Source of the DNA: Thermoproteota archaeon
GTDB lineage: Archaea; Korarchaeota; Korarchaeia; B14-G2
DNA length: 6,254 nucleotides
Direction: 5' to 3'
Assembly (NCBI GenBank): GCA_003661385.1
Contig: QMWA01000103.1
Span: 1-6,254 of the forward strand
The notes below the pieces were generated by a model. It was given only the letters and a program-made list of their open reading frames with translations. It ran no database searches and was not told where the DNA came from. The translations under genes and the position numbers were made by a program. Below are positions 1-5,801 of this stretch, in pieces (positions within the stretch are counted from its first letter, which is position 1; each line of letters begins with the position of its first letter).

Positions 1-1173
1 AGAAAGCTGAGCAGAGGAGAGGTCACCCTAAGCATCAGAGTAGACTCAGAGTACACTGAGGGAGAGCTCAGGGTGGTTGAGGCTAAGCTAGGTGAGGGTG
101 AGCTTCCAGTCCTCTTGACAGCACACCTATGCCACCCCATGCCAGGGGCAAACGACAACGCGTCAGGGAGCGCTCTGCTGCTCGAGCTAGCTGGGGCTCT
201 CGAGAAGGCGGTGGAGAAGCTGAGGCCTAGGGCAGAGCTCAGGATGTGGTGGATCCCAGAGTTCATAGGGACCTTAGCGATGCTCGAGAAGACCAGGCTG
301 AAGCCTAGGGCTGTGGTGAACCTGGACATGGTCGGGCTAGCGTCCATGGGGTCTACGCTGACAGTCACAGACACACCTGGCTTCGCTCCAAGCTACCTCC
401 CGCTCCTAGCATACTACAACCTGAAGAGCACCCTAACCAAGGCATACGAGGGCAAGGCCATGGCTCCACCAAGCCTCAAGGCCACACTAGGCCGGTATGA
501 GTGGGGAAGCGACCACCACGTCTTCGCTCACATGGGGACTCCAGCAGTCCTATTCATAACATGGCCAGACCCAGCATACCACACTGACCAGGATGCACCA
601 GACAACATAAGCCAAGAAGCCCTGAGGGCAATGGGCGTAGCTGCAGCGGCAACAGCCCTGCAAGCAGCCCTCCTAGATGAGCTCTCAGAGCAGGTAGAGA
701 GGGCTGTAGCCCTCATGGCAGAGTCCCTAATAGCAGGGGAGAAGGCCCTGCTACCTGAGTCACCATACGCCCAAGCTAGGGTAGCCCACCTAGCGAGGAA
801 GTACAGCATGGCAGTAGCTTCAGTGAGAGGCTGGAGCCCAAGAGCACAGCGGATACTTGAGCTAGCAGAGCCGGGGACACAGCATGTGAAAGCCCCATCA
901 GACCACACAGTATACAGAAGGAGGCTAGAGGCCCCACTGCCAGCAGCAGATATCTCCTGGAGGGCCCCAGTTGAAGTCCTAGAGAAGTACCTTGACAAGG
1001 AGAGCCTAGCATCAGTAGCTGCTGTAGCATACAGCTACGTCGACGGGAAGAGGACTGCAGCTGAGATAGCCCTAGAAGTCTATGCAGAAGGCCTGGTCAA
1101 GGACCCAGCGACAGTAGTGGAGGCTCTGAGAGACCTCCATGCCCTAGGGTGCATAGAGCCAGCACCCAGCTAA
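1..1173 (+). CDS. M28-type (DUF4910-like) aminopeptidase with C-terminal winged-helix-like tail, 5' end cut by window
   Basis: The frame has no stop back to base 1, so this is the 3' part of a longer gene; a GTG at 73 is internal and not the likely start. Counting codons from base 1, the zinc-peptidase signature of the M28/DUF4910 group is visible: HLCHP (H42, H45) then GANDNASG (D52), IPEFIG (E87, probable catalytic Glu), NLDMVG (D109), GSDHH, and a final YHT (H194) before a DxPD segment. These match the two-metal ligand order of M28 peptidases. Residues after about 300 (VDGKRTAAEIALEV, then EALRDLHALGC) resemble the small winged helix found at the end of bacterial DUF4910 proteins. The family is expected to be a metallo-aminopeptidase; its substrate is uncertain, and bacterial members often sit in polysaccharide loci. 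No signal peptide can be judged because the N-terminus is missing. It ends in TAA and has native codon use throughout. Family assignment is firm, substrate unknown. Confidence 0.88.
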   Translation, partial: RKLSRGEVTLSIRVDSEYTEGELRVVEAKLGEGELPVLLTAHLCHPMPGANDNASGSALLLELAGALEKAVEKLRPRAELRMWWIPEFIGTLAMLEKTRLKPRAVVNLDMVGLASMGSTLTVTDTPGFAPSYLPLLAYYNLKSTLTKAYEGKAMAPPSLKATLGRYEWGSDHHVFAHMGTPAVLFITWPDPAYHTDQDAPDNISQEALRAMGVAAAATALQAALLDELSEQVERAVALMAESLIAGEKALLPESPYAQARVAHLARKYSMAVASVRGWSPRAQRILELAEPGTQHVKAPSDHTVYRRRLEAPLPAADISWRAPVEVLEKYLDKESLASVAAVAYSYVDGKRTAAEIALEVYAEGLVKDPATVVEALRDLHALGCIEPAPS

Positions 1174-1203
1174 TTAAAAACCCCGCCCAAGCTGCTCGAG
1201 GTG
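1174..1203 (+). promoter_or_regulatory. TATA-like box and GAGGTG ribosome site ahead of the broken small ORF
   Basis: TTAAAAA at 1174-1180 directly follows the stop of the peptidase gene and is a plausible archaeal box A. GAGGTG at 1198-1203 lies 5 nt before the ATG at 1209, the same motif and spacing seen before the phosphoesterase start at 4800. A transcript starting about 26 nt after the box would begin near 1203 and lose most of the ribosome site, so the two signals fit best if one of them is accidental or if transcription reads through from the peptidase. Confidence 0.4.
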
Positions 1204-1208
1204 CCTGT

Positions 1209-1409
1209 ATGCCAAGGGCCCTGAAGCTCCTCCCTGTTGCGAAGCTGTTCCTCAAGCACATAGACGTGGACCCTGACTCCGGGGGGTCTTAACCTAGCTG
1301 GGAAGAGATCCTCCTCGCAGAAAAGGAGAACATGAAGGGCATAGTAGAGGAGATGTCCTCGATGATGGGAGAGAAGCCTCCTATAACTCCAATAGCGACA
1401 GCGCTTTAG
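1209..1409 (+). pseudogene. Small 66-codon reading frame interrupted by an in-frame TAA
   Basis: From ATG 1209 the frame reads 27 residues (begins MPRALKLLPVAKLFLKH, then DVDPDSGGS), meets TAA at 1290-1292, and continues in the same frame as PSWEEILLAEKENMKGI, then VEEMSSMMGEKPP, to a TAG at 1407-1409. The residues on both sides look protein-like and use the codons of the neighbouring genes (AGG, CTC, GAG, AAG), and the ATG has a well-placed GAGGTG. I read it as one small, mostly helical protein of about 65 residues with a nonsense change at codon 28, three bases after a run of six G. I do not recognise the family. Alternatives are a genuine 27-residue peptide, a remnant of a larger gene, or a sequencing error. 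TAA recoding is not known in archaea, so readthrough is unlikely. Confidence 0.45.
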
Positions 1410-1442
1410 GCAGTTCTCATTCTAAGTCTCCTATAACCTCCA
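1374..1442 (+). repeat. Imperfect direct repeat of about 18 bp, 50 bp apart
   Basis: Bases 1374-1391 (AAGCCTCCTATAACTCCA) and 1424-1442 (AAGTCTCCTATAACCTCCA) match except for one substitution and one inserted C. The first copy lies in the end of the broken small ORF, the second in the untranslated stretch after it. It may mark a small duplication in a decaying locus. No array, inverted copy or transposase is associated. Confidence 0.5.
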
Positions 1443-1451
1443 TCTTGCTGA

Positions 1452-1979
1452 ATTTCTGCTCGTGTCTCATTGCGCGCTAATGTTCGTAGAAGCGGTAAGA
1501 TTACTCAGTTCACCCTTAAGCTTGAAAACTCGTGAAAGCAGGTGGAATAGACCTTCAGGTCATTGACGTGGACACTAGGGCTCCAATAGCTGGTGCAGAA
1601 ATAGAATTAAATGGCGTGTCGGTAGGTAAAAGCGGATAGCAAAGGTAAAATTGTGCTTAAGAGGCTTTCTGAAGGAACGCATGTTATAGCTGTTTCAGCA
1701 GCTGGCTATGAAGACGCAAGCTATGTTACAACTATCGAAGTTGGAGGAGTACAGCAGCTAACCACTTCTCTGAAGAAGACAGTCGTTGAAGTAAAGCTCG
1801 ATGCAGATCCATCAGCAATAAAAGTGGAAAACGTACACGCTGGTTCAGCAATAACAGCTGAGCTTGAACTAGAGGCCATTGGAGGAGCAGTTAAAGAAAC
1901 CTCCCTAACACCAGCAGACGCTATTGCCAACTGGATTACCCCTCCTCAAAACTATGTCTCAGAGATGCCAGCTGGCTAA
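1452..1979 (+). pseudogene. Carboxypeptidase-regulatory-like beta-sandwich protein, frame-disrupted, atypical composition
   Basis: Three consecutive segments make one sensible protein. Frame A (open from 1452 to a TGA at 1533) ends KITQFTLKLE. The -1 frame, from about 1526, reads VKAGGIDLQVIDVDT, RAPIAGAEIELNGV, then VGKSG and stops at 1637-1639. Frame A resumes as DSKGKIVLKRLSEGTHVIAV, SAAGYEDASY, and so on to TAA at 1977-1979. The longest intact piece is 1653-1979 (108 codons from a GTG). The VxDxxTxxPIxGAxIxLNG, GKxDSKGKI and EGTHxIxVSAxGY pattern is that of carboxypeptidase-regulatory-like/PEGA-type domains, common in archaeal cell-surface proteins. A second beta-rich segment follows (TVVEVKLDADPSAIKV, HAGSAITAELELEA). 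Restoring one A in the run at 1525-1528 and removing one A from 1628-1631 gives a continuous frame (LKLEKLVKAGG and VGKADSKGK). No good start codon or ribosome site is visible, so the N-terminus is probably lost; the C-terminus may also be cut. Codons are AT-richer (GAA, AAA, GTT) than in all neighbours, suggesting a different origin. Specific function unknown. Confidence 0.6.
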
Positions 1980-2121
1980 CAGCTTGCACTAGACGCGCTC
2001 CGTTCTCAGCCACACCAGCTCTTATGCTGGGGGGTCAGACGCGTTCCAGCAGCTCAGCCTGAGGCTCCACACTAGGCCAGAAGGCTCTCTGGTTGTCCAC
2101 CTCAAGTTTTTAAGGCAGTAC
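1980..2121 (+). other. GC-rich leader upstream of the helicase, no independent gene seen
   Basis: No start codon with a ribosome site and no tRNA-like arms were found. The helicase frame itself is open back to 1993 (stop TAG 1990-1992) and reads protein-like, native-codon residues just before 2122 (QQLSLRLHTRPEGSLVVHLK). This could be an N-terminal extension, the end of a lost gene, or chance. CCAGC at 2015-2019 and GCTGG at 2026-2030 could form a 5-bp stem with a 6-nt loop. Confidence 0.35.
2107..2113 (+). promoter_or_regulatory. TATA-like box (TTTTTAA) for the helicase operon
   Basis: TTTTTAA stands out in an otherwise GC-rich leader and is a reasonable archaeal box A. Its centre at about 2110 predicts transcription starting near 2136, which is downstream of the first ATG of the helicase frame (2122). 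If this box is used, translation should begin at one of the later codons: GTG 2155, GTG 2158, TTG 2164 or ATG 2215. Confidence 0.4.
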
Positions 2122-4803
2122 ATGAAGTCAAGCTCAGAGCAACTTAAGTGCCTAGTGGTGGGCTTGATAGAGTTTGCTAGAGAAGAGCTTAAACTCGAGG
2201 AAGCACTGGAGCTGATGAACAAGCATGTAGCGAGGTGGTTTAGCAGCAGGTTTAGCGACCTTACTCCCCCTCAGAGGCTTGCTCTCAAGCCTATCAAGGA
2301 AGGGCGTAGCACCCTGATATCATCGCCAACTGGGACAGGGAAGACCCTCTCAGCCTTCCTGATGGTGATCAGCGCGCTGTTCGACCTAGCTGAGCAAGGT
2401 GAGCTCGAAGATGAGATATACTGCCTTTATGTATCTCCTCTGAGGGCCCTCTCAAATGACATCTACAGGAACCTGAGTGAGCCGCTGTCTGAGATCAGGA
2501 GGCTAGCTGGAGACGGTGTCCCTGAGGTCAGGCACCTAGTCAGGACAGGTGACACACCTAGCAGCGTGAGGCAGAGGATGCTTAGGAAGCCTCCTCACAT
2601 CCTCATAACCACACCAGAGTCCTTGGCTATAATGCTGAGCACACCCAAGTTCAGGGAGAGGCTCAGGAGCATAAGGTGGGTTATAGTAGATGAGATACAC
2701 TCGCTGTGCGAGAACAAGCGTGGAGTCCACCTCACTCTCTCGCTTGAGAGGCTAGCTGACCTCAAGGGGGAGAACCCTGTGAGGATAGGGCTCTCAGCCA
2801 CAATACACCCGCTTGAGGAGGTAGCTAAGTTCCTGGTGGGCTACGATGACAGCGGGGAGCCCAGGGACTGCATCATCGTGGACACGAGCTTCGTGAAGAA
2901 GAAGGACTTGCTGGTGACCTGCCCTGTCGAGGACTTGGTGCATACTCCAGCTCAGGTTGTGACTGACAGGATGTACAGGATGCTAGCTGCCCTCATAAAG
3001 AAGCACAGGACAACTCTCGTGTTCACTAACACTCGGAGTGGGACAGAGAGAGTAGTGTTCCACCTGAAGAAGCTACTAGCTGAGGAGCAGTCTGTCATAA
3101 GAGAGGACGAGATAGGAGCTCACCACAGCTCGCTATCAAGGGAGGTCAGGCTGGACGTGGAGGAGAGGCTGAAGAACGGTGAGCTGAAGGCTGTGGTGAG
3201 CAGCACTAGCCTAGAGCTTGGGATAGACATAGGCTACATAGACCTCGTTGCCCAGCTTGGCTCACCGAAGTCAGTGACTAGGTGCCTTCAGAGGGTTGGG
3301 CGGTCAGGCCACAGGCTACATGACACAGTGAAGGGCAGGCTGATATGCGCTGACAGAGATGACCTAGTTGAGTGCACTGTCATGGTCAGAGAAGCCTACG
3401 CTAACAGGCTCGACAGGGCTAGGATCCCAAGGAACTGCCTCGATGTCCTAGCTCAGCACATTGTTGGAATGGCTGTAGTCAGGAAGTGGAGCGTGGAAGA
3501 AGCCTACAGGCTTGTGAGGCGGTCCTACTGCTACAGAAACCTCCCAAGAGAGAAGTTCGAGGAGGTTCTGAGGTTCCTGAGCGGAGGCTACCAGACCCTA
3601 GAGAAGTTCAAGGTCTACGGGAAGATATGGTATGACCCAGAGGAGGGGGTGTTTGGCAGGAGAGGGAAGTATGCTCGCGTGATATACACGCTCAACGTCG
3701 GTACCATACCAGATCAGGTTGCTGTCAAAGTCTACACGGAGTCAAAGAGGTACATTGGGAAGCTCGAGGAGGAGTTCCTTGAGAGGCTGATGCCAGGAGA
3801 CCGCTTCGTCCTAGGAGGCAAGGTGTATGAGTTCATATCAGCTAGGGGCTTGAAGGCTAAGGTGAAGCCCGCTTACGACATGAAGCCTACTGTGCCAAGC
3901 TGGTTCTCAGAGATGCTTCCCCTAAGCTTCGACCTAGCAAACCAAGTCAGGGAGTTCAGAGCCAAGGTCATGGAGAAGATAGCTAGGGGCGAAGGCGAGG
4001 AGCCTATAGTGAGGTGGATTGCATCCTGCGGAGCAGATGAGAAGGCAGCTAGAGCAGTCTACAGGTATATAAGGCTGCAGTACATGTTCCAGAAGGCCAT
4101 GGGAGCCAAGGCACCAGAGTACCCTGACATCCTAGTCGAGAACTACGTGGACGAGCAGGGCAGAAGACACCTGATATTCCACACGCTATTCGGCAGGAAG
4201 GCAAATGACGCCCTGTCGAGGGCATACGCCTACCTCCTAGGTAGGCAGATACGCAGGAACATTGGGGTAGCCGTATCAGACAACGGCTTCTCCCTGATAA
4301 TCCCAGCTGAAGTGGAGTTCAGCTGGAGCTTCATAAGGGAGCTCACATCAGAGAACATAAGGAGCATACTAAGGAGGGCTGTGGAGAAGACTGAGCTCAT
4401 GGCTAGGAGGTTCAGGCACGTGGCTGCCAGGAGCCTGATGATCCTCAGGAACTACAAGGGGCATGAGATAAGTGTCAGCAGGCAGCAGATAAGCGCCAGG
4501 AAGCTCCTTGAGGTATGCAGGGAGATAGATGGCTTCCCAGTTGTGGAGGAGACATTCAGGGAGATACTAGAGGACTACATGGATGTGGAGAGCGCAGAGC
4601 AGGTCCTCAGGAAGATTGACAGCGGAGAGTGGAGGTACATCATCATGCCAGAGAGCAGTGTGCCATCGCCATTCGCACACAACATAGTGCTAATAGGCCT
4701 GTCAGATGTCATCCTGATGGAGGACAAGAGAGCTATGCTAGAGAGGCTACACGCTAAGGTGATGGAGGCTCTCAGGAAGGCTGGAGCAGAGGTGGCTGCT
4801 TGA
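2122..4803 (+). CDS. lhr: Lhr-type superfamily 2 ATP-dependent helicase (Lhr core)
   Basis: This encodes a 3'-5' DNA/RNA helicase of the Lhr (large helicase-related) family, cytoplasmic, implicated in DNA repair and RNA or hybrid metabolism. Residues are counted from ATG 2122: TPPQ 48-51, Walker A SPTGTGKT 68-75, motif Ia YVSPLRAL 103-110, the Lhr-typical RTGDT 141-145, TTPESL 163-168, motif II DEIH 190-193, SAT 225-227, FTNTR 301-305, AHHSSLSR 333-340, motif V TSLELGIDIG 362-371 and motif VI QRVGRSGH 390-397. A winged-helix-like stretch (about 450-490), a beta-rich section with GKLEEEFLERLMPGD and FVLGGKVYEF (about 515-600), and the DEAD-associated C-terminal region (GRKANDALSR 691-700, SDNGF 719-723, PSPFAHN 848-854) follow in family order. 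All catalytic residues are present. At 893 residues it equals an Lhr core and lacks the long C-terminal extension of E. coli Lhr. The start is uncertain: relatives usually begin about 25-30 residues before the TPPQ motif, favouring TTG 2164 or a nearby GTG. It shares an operon with the following phosphoesterase. I cannot separate the aLhr1 and aLhr2 subgroups by eye. Confidence 0.96.
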   Translation: MKSSSEQLKCLVVGLIEFAREELKLEEALELMNKHVARWFSSRFSDLTPPQRLALKPIKEGRSTLISSPTGTGKTLSAFLMVISALFDLAEQGELEDEIYCLYVSPLRALSNDIYRNLSEPLSEIRRLAGDGVPEVRHLVRTGDTPSSVRQRMLRKPPHILITTPESLAIMLSTPKFRERLRSIRWVIVDEIHSLCENKRGVHLTLSLERLADLKGENPVRIGLSATIHPLEEVAKFLVGYDDSGEPRDCIIVDTSFVKKKDLLVTCPVEDLVHTPAQVVTDRMYRMLAALIKKHRTTLVFTNTRSGTERVVFHLKKLLAEEQSVIREDEIGAHHSSLSREVRLDVEERLKNGELKAVVSSTSLELGIDIGYIDLVAQLGSPKSVTRCLQRVGRSGHRLHDTVKGRLICADRDDLVECTVMVREAYANRLDRARIPRNCLDVLAQHIVGMAVVRKWSVEEAYRLVRRSYCYRNLPREKFEEVLRFLSGGYQTLEKFKVYGKIWYDPEEGVFGRRGKYARVIYTLNVGTIPDQVAVKVYTESKRYIGKLEEEFLERLMPGDRFVLGGKVYEFISARGLKAKVKPAYDMKPTVPSWFSEMLPLSFDLANQVREFRAKVMEKIARGEGEEPIVRWIASCGADEKAARAVYRYIRLQYMFQKAMGAKAPEYPDILVENYVDEQGRRHLIFHTLFGRKANDALSRAYAYLLGRQIRRNIGVAVSDNGFSLIIPAEVEFSWSFIRELTSENIRSILRRAVEKTELMARRFRHVAARSLMILRNYKGHEISVSRQQISARKLLEVCREIDGFPVVEETFREILEDYMDVESAEQVLRKIDSGEWRYIIMPESSVPSPFAHNIVLIGLSDVILMEDKRAMLERLHAKVMEALRKAGAEVAA
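4789..4794 (+). promoter_or_regulatory. GAGGTG ribosome binding site that decides the TTG start at 4800
   Basis: GAGGTG ends 5 nt before TTG 4800-4802 and lies inside the last codons of the helicase. The site supports a TTG start that overlaps the helicase TGA (4801-4803) and implies translational coupling. Confidence 0.75.
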
Positions 4804-5537
4804 GCAGGATAGCTAGAGGCCTCAAGCTCATAGGAGACACAGAGGCTCTGATGATAGAGGAGCTAGACACCCTGCTGATAGCAGACCTGCATATAGGATA
4901 CGAGCAGGCCCTTGAGAAGTCTGGGGTGTTCCTGCCGAGAAGCCAGTACCCGAAGCTCAAGAGGAGGATCTTAGAGCTCTTGGAGGACGTAAAGCCTAGG
5001 AGGCTGCTGATAGCAGGTGACGTGAAGCACGAGTTCGGAGAGGCCACAGCACAAGAGTGGCTAGAGACCTTAGACCTCCTAGACACCCTCCTAGAGAGAG
5101 CTAAGCTCACAGTGGTCAGGGGGAACCACGACAACTACCTGATACCGATACTGAAGAGGAAGGGCATACCCCTACTGGACCCAGTGCTAGCTGAGGAGGG
5201 ATACCTGATAGCTCACGGCCACAAGCCAATCCCAGAGTCGAGAGCTGACGTAGCGATAATAGCACACGAGCACCCTGTCCTGGCCTTGAGAGACGAGGTA
5301 GGTGTGAAGCAGAGGTACAGGTGCCTCCTTAAAGGCCGGTATGAAGGCAGGCTGCTGATAGTCCTGCCAGCACTCTCCCCGCTGGCAAGCGGGACGGAAG
5401 TCAACACTACACCTAGAGAGAGCTTCCTCTCACCAGACCTAGCTAAAGCTGAGCTAAGGGAGTTTGAGGCGATAGTCCAGCTTTCAGGGAAGTCCTATAC
5501 CTTCCCGCTCTCAGCTCTCATGCCTAGAGAACCCTAG
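4800..5537 (+). CDS. SbcD/Mre11-related archaeal metallophosphoesterase (Lhr-associated)
   Basis: A 245-residue calcineurin-like phosphoesterase with all metal-binding motifs: ADLHIGYE (D29, H31), LIAGDVKHEFG (D74, H77), VRGNHDN (N109, H110, D111), AHGH (H139, H141) and IIAHEHP (H156, H158). This order and length match the archaeal SbcD/Mre11-related phosphoesterase family (the TIGR00024 type) and the bacterial Lhr- and ligase-associated PdeM group. The expected activity is Mn-dependent phosphodiester or phosphomonoester hydrolysis on nucleic acid; the exact substrate is unknown. There is no transmembrane segment, so it should be cytoplasmic. TTG is chosen as start because of the GAGGTG 5 nt upstream and because family members begin roughly 25-30 residues before the DxH motif. 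It overlaps the helicase stop by 2 nt, so the pair is almost certainly co-translated. Its 3' end overlaps the convergent minus-strand gene by 14 nt. It lacks the capping domain and C-terminal region of full Mre11/SbcD nucleases. Confidence 0.92.
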   Translation: MSRIARGLKLIGDTEALMIEELDTLLIADLHIGYEQALEKSGVFLPRSQYPKLKRRILELLEDVKPRRLLIAGDVKHEFGEATAQEWLETLDLLDTLLERAKLTVVRGNHDNYLIPILKRKGIPLLDPVLAEEGYLIAHGHKPIPESRADVAIIAHEHPVLALRDEVGVKQRYRCLLKGRYEGRLLIVLPALSPLASGTEVNTTPRESFLSPDLAKAELREFEAIVQLSGKSYTFPLSALMPREP

Positions 5538-5540
5538 GGA
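5524..5540. other. Overlapping convergent gene ends with CCCTAGGG palindrome
   Basis: The phosphoesterase stop TAG (5535-5537) lies past the minus-strand stop (read from CTA 5524-5526), so both coding sequences share 14 bp. The palindrome CCCTAGGG at 5532-5539 contains the plus-strand stop. There is no spacer and no T-run, hence no room for ordinary terminators on either strand before the opposite gene. Confidence 0.8.
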
Positions 5541-5790
5541 TCCTGGCCTTGATCCTGAGCTCAGTGAACTCCTCAAGACCCATTCCAGCTATCCTAGCAG
5601 CCTCCCTGTCATCCCCAGTCTCCACGTAGTACTCCAGTGCGTACCTGAGCTTTGGTGGCAGTGACTTTATGAAGCTCCAGTCAGCATGCTCTCTCCTTAT
5701 CCTCTTAGCTTCCTCATCTTCTCTCTTCCACTTCTCCAAGAGCTCCTCAGGTACCTCTACCAATCTCTCCCCTCGTATCATTGCCAACAT
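5524..5790 (-). CDS. Small charged protein with antitoxin-like (UPF0175-like) C-terminus, unknown function
   Basis: An 88-residue, strongly charged, mostly helical protein in native codons. I do not recognise a named family. The last third (ETGDDREAARIAGMGLEEF then TELRIKARIP) resembles the AAxxAGMSxxEFxELLxxxxIP ending of small archaeal UPF0175/VapB-like proteins, which suggests a helical DNA- or partner-binding tail. This is a resemblance by eye only. The middle contains a conserved-looking ADWSFIKSLPPKLRYALEYY. It starts 11 nt after the stop of the M32 carboxypeptidase gene and is probably co-transcribed with it. Start choice is uncertain: ATG 5790 gives MLAMIRGERL, but ATG 5781 is equally possible, and neither has a clear ribosome site. 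No toxin (PIN or RelE) gene lies on its downstream side, where the convergent phosphoesterase sits, so a toxin-antitoxin role is unsupported here. Confidence 0.75.
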   Translation of the reverse strand: MLAMIRGERLVEVPEELLEKWKREDEEAKRIRREHADWSFIKSLPPKLRYALEYYVETGDDREAARIAGMGLEEFTELRIKARIPRVL

Positions 5791-5801
5791 GGGATAAAAG
5801 G

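Noticed and set aside
528-1030. Two minus-strand open frames inside the M28 gene
   Set aside because: They are antisense to a strongly conserved peptidase, have Ser/Ala/Leu-rich low-information translations, and lack start signals. They are by-products of the codon bias.
1290-1292. TAA read through as a recoded codon
   Set aside because: Archaeal recoding is known for TAG (pyrrolysine) and TGA (selenocysteine), not TAA, and no supporting element is seen.
1332-1409. Independent 25-residue ORF from ATG 1332 with GGAG upstream
   Set aside because: The spacer is only 3 nt, and the coding look continues upstream in the same frame, so it is better treated as the second half of the broken ORF.
1524-1535. 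Programmed -1 frameshift site
   Set aside because: The A-run is only four bases, with no X-XXY-YYZ heptamer in the right frame and no evident downstream structure. A second, opposite shift 100 nt later fits error or decay better.
1980-2110. tRNA or other structured RNA gene in the GC-rich leader
   Set aside because: A short hairpin is possible at 2015-2030, but no T-arm, anticodon arm or acceptor pairing, and no C/D box pair, could be fitted on either strand.
4772-5134. Minus-strand 120-codon open frame across the helicase-phosphoesterase junction
   Set aside because: It is antisense to two clearly recognised genes and its translation is Ser-rich with no motif.
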